Positions 1 through 7,481 of a stretch of 9,828 nucleotides of DNA are shown in pieces (the stretch's first letter is position 1; each line of letters opens with the position of its first letter). The translations under genes and the position numbers were made by a program. Source of the stretch: an uncultured Oscillospiraceae bacterium (lineage in GTDB: Bacteria; Bacillota_A; Clostridia; Oscillospirales; Oscillospiraceae); the NCBI GenBank assembly GCA_944386965.1, contig CALXDE010000090.1, positions 1 through 9,828 of the forward strand. The letters are read 5' to 3'. Below the pieces are notes generated by a model. The model had not been told where the DNA came from. It searched no databases and saw only the letters and a program-made list of their open reading frames with translations.

Positions 1-2
1 TG

Positions 3-1232
3 ACCATCTACTGGATCGTCCAGTCCGGGGAGGAGGATGAGATCATCGAGAACCTCCTGGAGAAGTACGACAGCCTCTCCGACCACATCGAGGTGGTCAA
101 GCGCAATCCCGACGTCTACCCCACCTTCGCCGCCCAGTATACCGACGAGACGGTGGCCAACAACAGCCTGGTGGTGGAGTGCGGGGACAAGAGCCGCTAT
201 ATTGCTCTCACCGACATCTACCTGGGGGAGGTCAACGTCTATAGCGGCACCTATGACACAACCGACTTCGACGGCGAGGGCGCCATCACCTCCGCCATCG
301 ACTATGTCACCAGCGACGAGTACCCCCAGGTCTATCTGCTGGAGGGCCACGGCGAGCAGGAGCTGCCCGCGGACTTCACTGAGCAGATCGAGAAGGAGAA
401 CATGGAGACGCAGAGCCTCTCCCTTCTCAATGTGGACGCCATCCCGGAGGAGGCGGACTGCGTGGTGATCTACGCTCCTCAGAGCGACCTCTCGGAGGAG
501 GAGGCGGAGATCCTCACGGACTATGTTGCCGGGGGCGGGAAGCTGCTGGTGTGCGCCGGGGCCGTGGAGGGCGGCGTATTGGAGAACCTCTACAGCCTGC
601 TCTCCCATTACGGCGTCACCGTCCACGACGGGCTGGTGGTGGACACGGACCGGAGTCACTACGCCCTGGGCTACCCCTATCTGCTGATGCCCGACACGTC
701 CAGCAGTCCGGCCACTGACGCGCTGATGGAGGAGAACTACTACCCCATCCTGCCCCTGTCCCTGGGGCTGACGGTAAGCGAGAGCACCGGCACCGGCGCG
801 GTGACGTCCCTCCTCACCACCTCCCAGACCGCCATCAGCAAGGCGGCAGGCTATGAATTTTCCACCTACGACTACGAGGAAGGGGACGCTCAGGGGCCCT
901 TTACCTTGGCGGTGTCCGTGGAGGACAGCGGCGGCGGGCAGATCTACTGGTTCGCCTCGGATCAGTTCCTGCAGGAGCTGTACAACGCCTTTTCCTCCGG
1001 AGCCAACCTGAACATGGCCATGAACGCCCTGGGGGATCTCATCGGCGAGAGCGAGGCCATGGCCATCCGCAGCAAGTCCCTGAACTACAACTATCTCACC
1101 ATCAGCGACTCCACGGCTTCCCTGCTGAAGGCAGTGATGGTGGGCGTGTTCCCGCTGGCCTATCTGGCCGTTGGAATCATCGTGGTTGTCAAGAGAAAGA
1201 AGGTGCAGAATGAAACGAGCGAAGCGGCTTAG
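3..1232 (+). CDS. GldG-family ABC transporter accessory protein, 5'-truncated by the window edge
   Basis: This is the C-terminal part (409 residues visible) of a GldG-like protein with the ABC_transp_aux type of extracytoplasmic domain. The frame is open from base 3, so the true start lies upstream. Visible signs are a segment around visible residue 110 reading VYLLEGHGEQ, typical of this family, a later GGKLLVCAG strand, and a single C-terminal membrane helix (about residues 374-394) followed by a short basic tail, KRKK. The family sits beside an ABC ATPase and permease and is thought to be an accessory part of an exporter. The name comes from Bacteroidetes gliding, and that role does not carry over to Clostridia, where the substrate is unknown. 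The downstream DUF4340 gene overlaps it by 23 bases, which suggests translational coupling. The ATPase and permease are expected upstream of the window. Confidence 0.85.
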   Translation, partial: TIYWIVQSGEEDEIIENLLEKYDSLSDHIEVVKRNPDVYPTFAAQYTDETVANNSLVVECGDKSRYIALTDIYLGEVNVYSGTYDTTDFDGEGAITSAIDYVTSDEYPQVYLLEGHGEQELPADFTEQIEKENMETQSLSLLNVDAIPEEADCVVIYAPQSDLSEEEAEILTDYVAGGGKLLVCAGAVEGGVLENLYSLLSHYGVTVHDGLVVDTDRSHYALGYPYLLMPDTSSSPATDALMEENYYPILPLSLGLTVSESTGTGAVTSLLTTSQTAISKAAGYEFSTYDYEEGDAQGPFTLAVSVEDSGGGQIYWFASDQFLQELYNAFSSGANLNMAMNALGDLIGESEAMAIRSKSLNYNYLTISDSTASLLKAVMVGVFPLAYLAVGIIVVVKRKKVQNETSEAA

Positions 1233-2631
1233 TGCCCTGGTGGCTGTGCTGCTGGTGGTGTGCGCCGCGACCATCGCGGTGACGCGGATGGAGGAGCGGC
1301 AGGAGCAGATCGCGGCCACCGGCGAGATCGTGCTGGAGATCGACAGCGACGCAGTGACGTCCCTGAGCTGGGAGTATGAGGACACCGCCCTGGCTTTCCA
1401 TAAGGACGGGACATGGCTCTATGACGATGATGCGGCCTTCCCGGTGGACCAGGAGAAGATCGGGGAGCTGCTGGCGCCCGTTGAGGCCTTCGGCGTCTCC
1501 TTCGTCATCGAGGAGGTCACCGACTTCGGCATGTACGGCCTGGACGACCCGGTTTGCACCATCTCTCTGACCGCCTCGGACACGGAGTATACGATCACCC
1601 TGGGGGAATTCAGCGAGCTGGACGAGGAGCGGTATGTCTCCATTGGCGACGGCAACGTGTACCTGGCCAAATCCGATCCCCTGGAGGAGTACGACGCGGT
1701 CCTCAGCGATCTCATCGACCAGGATGAGTCCCTGGCCTACGAGGAGATCTCGGCCATCCGGTTCGCCGGGGCAGCGGATTACTCCATCGCCTGCGCCCGG
1801 GACAGCGCCGACGCCTGGTTTGGTGACGACATCTATTTCACCGAGGACGGCGGGAAACCGGTGCCCCTGGACACGGATCTGGTGGAGGGCTATCTGGAGA
1901 GCCTCACCACCCTGCACCTGACCGACTATGTGACCTACAACGTCACGGAGGAGGAGCTGACGGACTACGGCCTGGAAAACCCAGAGCTCACCGTGGAGGT
2001 GGACTATACCCGGACCGATGAGGCCGGCGAGAGCGTCTCCGGCACCTATGTCCTCTCCGTCAGCCGGGATGAAGCGCAGCTGTCCGCCGCCCAGGCGGCG
2101 GAGGAGTCCGGCGAGGAAGCGGAGGAAGTTACCGCCTATGTCCGGGTCGGAGACTCCCAGATCGTCTATCGCGTATCAGAGGACACCAGTGAGGCCCTGT
2201 TGGCGGGGGCCTATAACGACCTGCGCCACCGGGAGGTGCTGCGGGCGGACTTCGACGCCGTCACACAGCTGGACATCACCCTGGAGGGCAGTACCTACAC
2301 CCTCGCCACCGACGGCAGCGAGGACGGGGACGGCAACCGGATCTGGACCTACGGCGAGACAGAGGTGGACATGGCCAATCTGCAGAGCGCCCTGGAGACG
2401 CTTGGGGCTGACAGCGCGGAAGACTTTACAGCAAATGGCGCGCAGGGACAAGAGGAGATCCGCCTGACGGTGCATCTGGACAGCGAGAGCCTCCCGGAGA
2501 CGGAGATCGTCCTCTATCGCTACGACGGCAGCGACTGCGCGGCGGAAGTGGACGGTGAGGCATTTGCCCTGGTCAGCCGCGGCGCGGTGGTGGACCTGAT
2601 CGAAGCAGTCTACGCCATCGTGCTGGAGTAA
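1210..2631 (+). CDS. DUF4340 domain-containing membrane-anchored protein
   Basis: A 473-residue protein of the DUF4340 type, a family commonly found directly after GldG-like genes. I chose the ATG at 1210 because AGAAGG lies just upstream and the protein then opens with a basic MKRAKR stretch and a hydrophobic helix (about residues 7-24), which reads as an uncleaved N-terminal anchor or signal. An in-frame ATG at 1171 would add 13 unsupported residues inside the upstream gene. The rest is acidic, beta-rich and extracytoplasmic, with repeated units built around phrases such as 'DYGLENPELTVEVDY' and 'MYGLDDPVCTISL', showing at least two DUF4340-like repeats. The start lies within the last 23 bases of the gldG-like gene and the gene ends just before a terminator, so it closes the operon. 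No enzymatic motif is visible, and its role in the ABC system is unknown. Confidence 0.85.
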   Translation: MKRAKRLSALVAVLLVVCAATIAVTRMEERQEQIAATGEIVLEIDSDAVTSLSWEYEDTALAFHKDGTWLYDDDAAFPVDQEKIGELLAPVEAFGVSFVIEEVTDFGMYGLDDPVCTISLTASDTEYTITLGEFSELDEERYVSIGDGNVYLAKSDPLEEYDAVLSDLIDQDESLAYEEISAIRFAGAADYSIACARDSADAWFGDDIYFTEDGGKPVPLDTDLVEGYLESLTTLHLTDYVTYNVTEEELTDYGLENPELTVEVDYTRTDEAGESVSGTYVLSVSRDEAQLSAAQAAEESGEEAEEVTAYVRVGDSQIVYRVSEDTSEALLAGAYNDLRHREVLRADFDAVTQLDITLEGSTYTLATDGSEDGDGNRIWTYGETEVDMANLQSALETLGADSAEDFTANGAQGQEEIRLTVHLDSESLPETEIVLYRYDGSDCAAEVDGEAFALVSRGAVVDLIEAVYAIVLE

Positions 2632-2653
2632 GCCCAACCCTAAAAATAAGGCA

Positions 2654-2694
2654 AGCCCTGGACCGGCCATTCGACCGGTCCAGGGCTCTTTCTC
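2654..2694 (+). terminator. Rho-independent terminator after the GldG/DUF4340 operon
   Basis: A perfect 13-bp stem (arms AGCCCTGGACCGG at 2654-2666 and its complement at 2675-2687) with an 8-base loop, followed by a T-rich tail (CTTTCTCTG). It starts 22 bases after the DUF4340 stop codon. The tail is interrupted by C residues, so termination may be incomplete, but position and stem strength fit the end of this operon. Confidence 0.8.
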
Positions 2695-2812
2695 TGTTGG
2701 GAACCGCGGCGGTAGACTCCTTTGTCAATTTTGAGGAGATCCGGTCCAGGCGCAAGGGCTTCCAGCGGGATTTACGCGGACAGCCCCTGCCTGTCGGAAA
2801 TTGGAAATTGCC

Positions 2813-2847
2813 TGTGCGAAACAATCTCTGTAAAGCGATTTCGCATG
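2813..2847 (-). terminator. Weak hairpin, possible terminator for the PucR-type gene
   Basis: Arms TGCGAAA (2815-2821) and TTTCGCA (2839-2845) form a 7-bp stem, extendable by two G-T pairs, around a 17-base loop. It lies about 20 bases beyond the stop of the PucR-type gene on the - strand. On that strand it is followed by CAGGCAATTTCC, which lacks a proper T run. It is the only candidate I see for ending the - strand operon, apart from read-through into the opposing terminator at 2654-2694. Confidence 0.35.
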
Positions 2848-2865
2848 TCAGCAGTTATGGCCCAG

Positions 2866-4383
2866 TTATTGCGGAGTATCCTGCTTCTTCTGCTCGTTAT
2901 CCAGCAGGCGAAACGACAGGGACAGGTAGACCAGCTCATCCGGATCGTCCAGACGGCTGTCCAGAATTTCCTTGATCTTCTCCAGACGGTACAGGAATGT
3001 GCTGCGGTGGATGAACAGCTCCTTCGCCGTCTGCATGGCGTTGAGGTTCTGATCCAGATATACCCGCAGGGTTTTCATGTATTCCGTGCGCTGCGCCGCA
3101 TCGTGGCGCTGCAGGGCCAGAAGTCCTTCGTGGCTGACCATGTAGCCGGGCAGACGGCGGGTGGACTGTTCCAGCAGATAGGGGAAGACGATGCTGTTGA
3201 AATGGTGAATCCAGAGATAGGGCTTGGTCCGGCTGCCCACATCCAGGGCAATGCAGGCCTGGACATACTGGCGGCGCAGGTTGCCGTGGCCGGGCATGGC
3301 CCGGCTGTAGCCGGCCTTGAGGAAGCTTTCACGGATGAAATACTTCATCTCCCCCGCGATTTCATCCAGATCCTTTTTCTCCTTGGAGGCGTTGAAGAAG
3401 GTGACGATGTCCTCCTGATACAGGAAGCTGCAGCTGAAGTGATAGGTCTTTTCAATATGGCTGCAAATCACGTTGGCCGCCAGCTTTTTCTTGTCCAGAT
3501 AGGTGATCTTGAACACCAGACAAAAATAGGTGTCCTCTTCCTTCCAGTCCAGCCGGGACAGCTGCCGGCTCATCTCGATGTAGTCCGCCGTCCGATCCGA
3601 CAAAATCCGCCGGAACAGCCCGTGGAGACTGTTGTCCGACTGGGACGCGTCCTGTTCCCACTCCAGCAGATACCCCACATAGGGCGCCAGACGGGAGAGC
3701 AGCCATCCGTCGCTCTCCCGGAGAGGGCGGTTTGCCTCCGCCAGGATCAGCCGATGGGTGCTGTATCCCCGGCTGGTGATATTCACATTCCAGGAGCGCC
3801 ACCCCATAATGTGGGCCGGATAGAGGAAGGGCTCCCTGGACCGCTGCATCTGCTGATAGGTGGCGTCCTGTTCCAGGGCGTTGAAGAGATCCATGGAGTC
3901 TGCGTCCGGCTCAAAGATCCGCTGCTCCGCGGGCAGATCCTCCTCCCCCACCTGGGCGATCAGGGTAAAATCCATCCCAATGACCATTAGCGGATTGTGC
4001 AGCAGAGGATGCGCCGCGTTCAGCAGATCCTGGATGGTCCCGTGGCGCATCAGGATCTGCTCCAGCCGCTCCTCCCACTGGTCAAACCCGTCGAAGATTC
4101 CCTGTACCGCGTTGAACGCCGCAGCCAGATCCGCCTCCAGACAGAGTCCGCAGCCGGACCAGGTTTCCGGTTCCGCGCCGCCGAGATAGATGGCGCAGAT
4201 GTCGCCGCGGCAGAGCGCCGGATCGGCCTGGACGGTGAGATACAGCTGGCCGGGCTCCACCGCGACCCCCGGCGCATACAAAAGCGGGCGCCCCAGCAGA
4301 GGGCACCCACTCTCGATATGACATGACGTAACAGGAAACTGCTCCCGCAGCAGCTCCGCCAACAGCGCAACAGACAGCTCCAT
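2866..4383 (-). CDS. PucR/CdaR-type transcriptional regulator with C-terminal helix-turn-helix
   Basis: A 505-residue putative transcription factor. The C-terminus (about residues 446-500) carries the PucR-type HTH_30 signature: QTAKELFIHRSTFLYRLEKI, then DDPDELVYLSLSFRLL. This region is diagnostic of PucR/CdaR-like regulators, which use the HTH to bind DNA and an upstream region to sense ligands. The long N-terminal part (about residues 1-300) has no membrane helix and reads as a cytoplasmic sensory region; I cannot name its domain with confidence. The ATG at 4383 has a strong GGAGGGG site, which overlaps the stop codon of corrinoid protein B, leaving a gap of only 12 bases. It is therefore probably co-transcribed with, and possibly translationally coupled to, the methyl-transfer genes. 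The likely role is control of this cluster in response to the methyl substrate. That role is inferred from position only. Confidence 0.85.
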   Translation of the reverse strand: MELSVALLAELLREQFPVTSCHIESGCPLLGRPLLYAPGVAVEPGQLYLTVQADPALCRGDICAIYLGGAEPETWSGCGLCLEADLAAAFNAVQGIFDGFDQWEERLEQILMRHGTIQDLLNAAHPLLHNPLMVIGMDFTLIAQVGEEDLPAEQRIFEPDADSMDLFNALEQDATYQQMQRSREPFLYPAHIMGWRSWNVNITSRGYSTHRLILAEANRPLRESDGWLLSRLAPYVGYLLEWEQDASQSDNSLHGLFRRILSDRTADYIEMSRQLSRLDWKEEDTYFCLVFKITYLDKKKLAANVICSHIEKTYHFSCSFLYQEDIVTFFNASKEKKDLDEIAGEMKYFIRESFLKAGYSRAMPGHGNLRRQYVQACIALDVGSRTKPYLWIHHFNSIVFPYLLEQSTRRLPGYMVSHEGLLALQRHDAAQRTEYMKTLRVYLDQNLNAMQTAKELFIHRSTFLYRLEKIKEILDSRLDDPDELVYLSLSFRLLDNEQKKQDTPQ

Positions 4384-4395
4384 GCGCGTCCCCTC

Positions 4396-5031
4396 CTAGA
4401 TCAAAAAGGTCTTTGCCAGTTCCGCCGCCTCTACGGCCGTTTCCGAATAGGCGTCCGCGCCGATCTCCTCGGCAAATTCCCGGGTGACCGAGCCGCCGCC
4501 CACCATAATCTTCATCAGGCGGGTTTCCTTTGTCTCCCGCAGCGTCCGCACCACCTGGCGCATGGCGCCCATGCTGGTGGTCAGCAGAGAGGACAGGCAC
4601 ACGATCGATACATCCGGATTCTCCCGCACCGCCTTGAGAAACTGCTTCTCCGAGACATCCACCCCCAGATCAATGACCTGGAAGCCGGCGCTACGAAACA
4701 TAATCGCCACCAGATTCTTCCCCACATCGTGGAGATCCCCCTCCACTGTGCCCAGAATCACCTTGCCGATGACATGGCTGTTCTGGTTCCTGATATAGGG
4801 CTCCAGCACGTCCAGCCCCTTGCGCATACAGCGGGCGGCCGCCAGGATCTTGGGAATATCGCTCTCGTTGCTCTTATAGTGCTCCCCGGCGCTACGCATG
4901 GCGGGGACCATGGCCTGCTCCAGGATCTGGGAGGGGGTGCAGCCCTCCGCCAGCGCCTGGCCGATCAGATCCTCCACATAGCGCAGGCGCCCGGCCTCCA
5001 CCACGTCCCTGATTTCCTCTAGCTTTGACAT
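4396..5031 (-). CDS. Corrinoid (cobalamin-binding) methyl carrier protein B
   Basis: A 211-residue two-domain corrinoid protein of the MtbC/MtqC type. Residues 1-85 are the helical cap and residues 86-211 the Rossmann-like B12 domain. The B12 motif is complete: GDLHDVGKN at 98-106 gives D99, H101 (the predicted lower cobalt ligand) and G104, followed by S147-x-L149 and the glycine run at 178-180. I chose the ATG at 5031 over one at 5082 because the protein then aligns end to end with corrinoid protein A (both open MSKL) and has an ACAGGAG site upstream. About half of all positions match protein A by eye. The cap differs: where A has IFVPE, B has SDIPK (57-61). It follows the DUF2284 gene by 58 bases and precedes the regulator by 12. 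The methyl donor is unknown; B may serve a second substrate or a sensing role. Confidence 0.9.
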   Translation of the reverse strand: MSKLEEIRDVVEAGRLRYVEDLIGQALAEGCTPSQILEQAMVPAMRSAGEHYKSNESDIPKILAAARCMRKGLDVLEPYIRNQNSHVIGKVILGTVEGDLHDVGKNLVAIMFRSAGFQVIDLGVDVSEKQFLKAVRENPDVSIVCLSSLLTTSMGAMRQVVRTLRETKETRLMKIMVGGGSVTREFAEEIGADAYSETAVEAAELAKTFLI

Positions 5032-5089
5032 CGCGTCACTCCTGTGTTCAGAAAATACCGGAAAGCGCGGCGAATCCCCCATCCACCGC

Positions 5090-5629
5090 CTATTTCAGCA
5101 GAAAGCAGGCGGTGTACGCCAGCGTACACTTGCCGTAATAATAGGGGAGATTGTTGTCTGTACAGACCTGGGAAACCAGCATACCGTAGGCCTCCATGGA
5201 GGAAACCATTTTGTCGGGGAAGCGGCAGGGCGCGTCGGGATAGGTGCAGGTCTTGCACTGGGTGCAGCCGCCGGTGCCGACGGCCAGCATATCGGGATAC
5301 TGGGGCCGCAGCTGCGCGTAGAAGCGCTCAAACGCCTCCTTGTGGCGCTGGCCGGTTTCCTGCATGCTCTCGTAGTCCATCTCATCCTCCAGCTCTCCCA
5401 CGGTCTGGACCAGGATTCCCTCCGTGTATCCCTGGAGCCGCTGACGGCACTCCTCCAGCGTGCCGCAGCCCGGCGGACAGCTCCACTTCTGGCCATAGGC
5501 GCCGCAGCTGTTGGTGGCGCACATATCCCGCACCTCCGGCATCAGCTGGATGGTGGATATATCCAAAGGGACCACATGGGTAAACCCGGCCGCCTTGCCC
5601 TGCGCGGCCAACTCCTCGTAATTGAGCAT
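5090..5629 (-). CDS. DUF2284 cysteine-rich putative metal-binding protein
   Basis: A 179-residue protein of the DUF2284 family, annotated as predicted metal-binding. It has twelve cysteines in two main groups: C37-x4-C42-x8-C51-x3-C55 with C61 nearby, and C122-x2-C125-x2-C128-x6-C135. The second looks like an Fe-S ligand set, and single cysteines at 156, 168 and 175 follow. There is no signal peptide or membrane helix, so it should be cytoplasmic. The ATG at 5629 starts 3 bases after the stop of the corrinoid activator gene, and a GGAGGAG site lies inside that gene's end, so the two are tightly coupled. The family often neighbours corrinoid methyltransferase genes, but its biochemical function is not established to my knowledge. 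An electron-transfer or metallocentre role linked to corrinoid reduction is an inference from this coupling. Confidence 0.85.
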   Translation of the reverse strand: MLNYEELAAQGKAAGFTHVVPLDISTIQLMPEVRDMCATNSCGAYGQKWSCPPGCGTLEECRQRLQGYTEGILVQTVGELEDEMDYESMQETGQRHKEAFERFYAQLRPQYPDMLAVGTGGCTQCKTCTYPDAPCRFPDKMVSSMEAYGMLVSQVCTDNNLPYYYGKCTLAYTACFLLK

Positions 5630-5632
5630 ATC

Positions 5633-7354
5633 TCAGTTCTCCTCCCAGTCAGGAAATTCCAATTGATCTACAAACTCGTCCTGGAACTGCGGCAGAGATG
5701 CCAGCTCCAGGAATTCCGCCTTTCGGGCCAGCCGCCCGGCCCGGGCCCAGTCGGCGCGGTTCTGCAGGACCATCTTGGCCCCCTCGCCGGCGGCGTTGCC
5801 CACGGGGATCACTTTGCTGCGCAGCTCCGGCGGGATCAGGCCGATGTCACAGGCGCTGTTGGGGTCCATGTAGTTGCCGAACGCTCCGGCGATGCACACC
5901 CGGCGGATGTCGGTCAAGTTGATGCCCAGGCGCTCGGCCAGCAGATGGATGCCGGCGCTGATCGCGCCCTTGGCCAGCTGCATCTCCCGGATATCCTTCT
6001 GGGTCAGGACCACATCCGTGTCCCCCAGACGGAACTGGCTGCCGGAGCGCAGCTTGCCGCTCTCATCCAGCTCACCGGAGCGCAGCAGGACCGCCACCAG
6101 ATCGATCAGACCCGAGCCGCAGATCCCGAGGGCCTTGCCTCCGCCGATCACGCGCCACTTCACTTCCCCGTTCTCCAGCCACACATGCTCCACGGCGCCC
6201 TCCGCGCCCCGCATGCCGCACTGGATCTTGGCCCCCTCAAAGGCGGGACCGGCGGCGGTGGAGCAGGCGATCATCCGCTCTCCGCTGCCCATGACGATCT
6301 CGCCGTTGGTGCCAATGTCGATCATCAGCGTCAGCTCATCCAGATCCTCCCAGCCGCCGGCCAGGAGACATCCCACCGTGTCGGCGCCCACAAATCCGGC
6401 GATGACCGGCAGCATCAGCAGCGGCGCGCGGGGGTTGACATGCAGGCCGTATTCCGCCGCCCGCAGCAGCAGCGGCTCGCTGACGGCGGGATTATAGGGG
6501 GCGTGGACCAGGGAATCCGGGGAGATGGAGAGAAAGAGGTGATGCATACAGGTGTTGCCCACCAGACTGACGGCAAAGATATCCTCCCGCTGCACGCCGG
6601 CATCCTGACACAGCTGTCCGATCAGCTGGTCCACCGCCTCCCGCACACAGGAGGCCAGCACATCGCACCCCCGCTCCAGGGCGTAGTTGGCCCGCATGAT
6701 CACATCCGCGCCGTACTGTGCCTGGGGATTGAGGGCGCCGGCCTTGGCTGCCGTCTCATTGCGGTCGCCCCGAAGCAGATAGCCGGCAATGGAGGTGGTC
6801 CCCACGTCGAAGGCCGCCATATAGAAGGGAGCCTCCTCCCTTCTCAGCGCCAAGATCCGGCTGTGGTCCACCACAGCCCAGAGCTTTCCCCCGCTCTCCT
6901 TGAGCAGGTCGCCAAGGGCGGAACACAGCGCCACATCCGGCTCCCAGCCGGTCCGCCCTGTGGCGGCGGTGAGGGCGTCCTTGAGCCGCTCCCAGTCCGC
7001 GGTGCTCTCCCCCAGGGGGCAGGGAGCGACCTGAATGGCCACCTGCTCCACCCAGGGCGCCCAGGTGGTTTCCGACTCCTGTTCGCCCACGCTCAGCACC
7101 CGCAGCTGCTGGTCCCGGGGCAGCGTCTTCAGCTCCAGCGGCCCCTCCGCCAGCGTCTGGCAGGCCTTGACCCGCCGCCAGGGTTCATCGGCGGAGGAGC
7201 GGATATCCACCAGGCATTTGCCACAGGTCCCCTGGCCGCCGCAGGGCGCGTCGGGATGGAGGCCGGCCTGCACCTGTACTTCCAGCAGCGTGGTCCCCTT
7301 GTCCACCCAAAGGGTACGCTTTTCATTGATCAATGTAATCTGAATCTTATCCAT
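5633..7354 (-). CDS. RACo/RamA-like ATP-dependent reductive activator of corrinoid proteins
   Basis: A 573-residue activator that uses ATP to drive reduction of inactive Co(II) corrinoid back to Co(I). Residues 1-90 form a plant-type [2Fe-2S] ferredoxin domain with ligands C38-x5-C44-x2-C47-x17-C65. A linker follows, then an ASKHA-fold ATPase (DUF4445 type) with phosphate-binding motifs DVGTTS at 183-188 and DIGTNGE at 346-352, and the family phrase VGNTCMHHL at 265-273. The C-terminal part contains GICGSGLIDL and CIAGAFGNYMDP. This matches RACo of the acetogens rather than archaeal RamA, which carries a C-terminal ferredoxin. The ATG at 7354 has only a GGGGGCAG site, weaker than its neighbours', which suits a catalytic helper needed in small amounts. 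It has its own promoter candidate just upstream and leads a four-gene unit with DUF2284, corrinoid protein B and the regulator. Confidence 0.92.
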   Translation of the reverse strand: MDKIQITLINEKRTLWVDKGTTLLEVQVQAGLHPDAPCGGQGTCGKCLVDIRSSADEPWRRVKACQTLAEGPLELKTLPRDQQLRVLSVGEQESETTWAPWVEQVAIQVAPCPLGESTADWERLKDALTAATGRTGWEPDVALCSALGDLLKESGGKLWAVVDHSRILALRREEAPFYMAAFDVGTTSIAGYLLRGDRNETAAKAGALNPQAQYGADVIMRANYALERGCDVLASCVREAVDQLIGQLCQDAGVQREDIFAVSLVGNTCMHHLFLSISPDSLVHAPYNPAVSEPLLLRAAEYGLHVNPRAPLLMLPVIAGFVGADTVGCLLAGGWEDLDELTLMIDIGTNGEIVMGSGERMIACSTAAGPAFEGAKIQCGMRGAEGAVEHVWLENGEVKWRVIGGGKALGICGSGLIDLVAVLLRSGELDESGKLRSGSQFRLGDTDVVLTQKDIREMQLAKGAISAGIHLLAERLGINLTDIRRVCIAGAFGNYMDPNSACDIGLIPPELRSKVIPVGNAAGEGAKMVLQNRADWARAGRLARKAEFLELASLPQFQDEFVDQLEFPDWEEN

Positions 7355-7385
7355 AGGCTGCCCCCAAAAGAAAAATTCTCTTCCT

Positions 7386-7414
7386 ATTATAATCGAAAAA
7401 GTCTGCCGCGTCTA
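7386..7414 (-). promoter_or_regulatory. Sigma-A-type promoter candidate for the activator gene
   Basis: On the - strand a perfect TATAAT (-10) occupies 7391 down to 7386. The best -35 at 17-base spacing is TAGACG (7414-7409), a poor match. Predicted start of transcription is near 7379, giving a leader of about 25 bases. The -35 region lies inside the terminator hairpin of the preceding gene, so this is a terminator followed immediately by a new promoter. The weak -35 suggests either low activity or dependence on an activator. Confidence 0.55.
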
Positions 7415-7441
7415 CAATTTCTTGTGACGCGGCAGACTTTT
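7397..7441 (-). terminator. Strong, potentially bidirectional terminator between corrinoid protein A and the activator
   Basis: Perfect 16-bp arms (7397-7412 and 7426-7441, core GTCTGCCGCGTC) with a 13-base loop that can add three more pairs (ACA with TGT). On the - strand the stem ends in GACTTTTT, a good T run, and lies 40 bases after the stop of corrinoid protein A. The + strand reads GACTTTTCTTT, so it could also stop antisense transcripts. It should separate the two highly expressed genes upstream from the activator unit. Confidence 0.8.
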
Positions 7442-7481
7442 CTTTCAGGTGTTAACCCGTGCTGTTACCGGAGAGAAGCTC

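Noticed and set aside
2796..2809. Tandem repeat GGAAATT twice
   Set aside because: Only two 7-base copies in a non-coding gap; too short to treat as meaningful.
2722..3990. A 422-residue open frame on the + strand opposite the PucR-type gene
   Set aside because: It is antisense to a gene with a clear C-terminal helix-turn-helix, and its own sequence has no recognisable domain.
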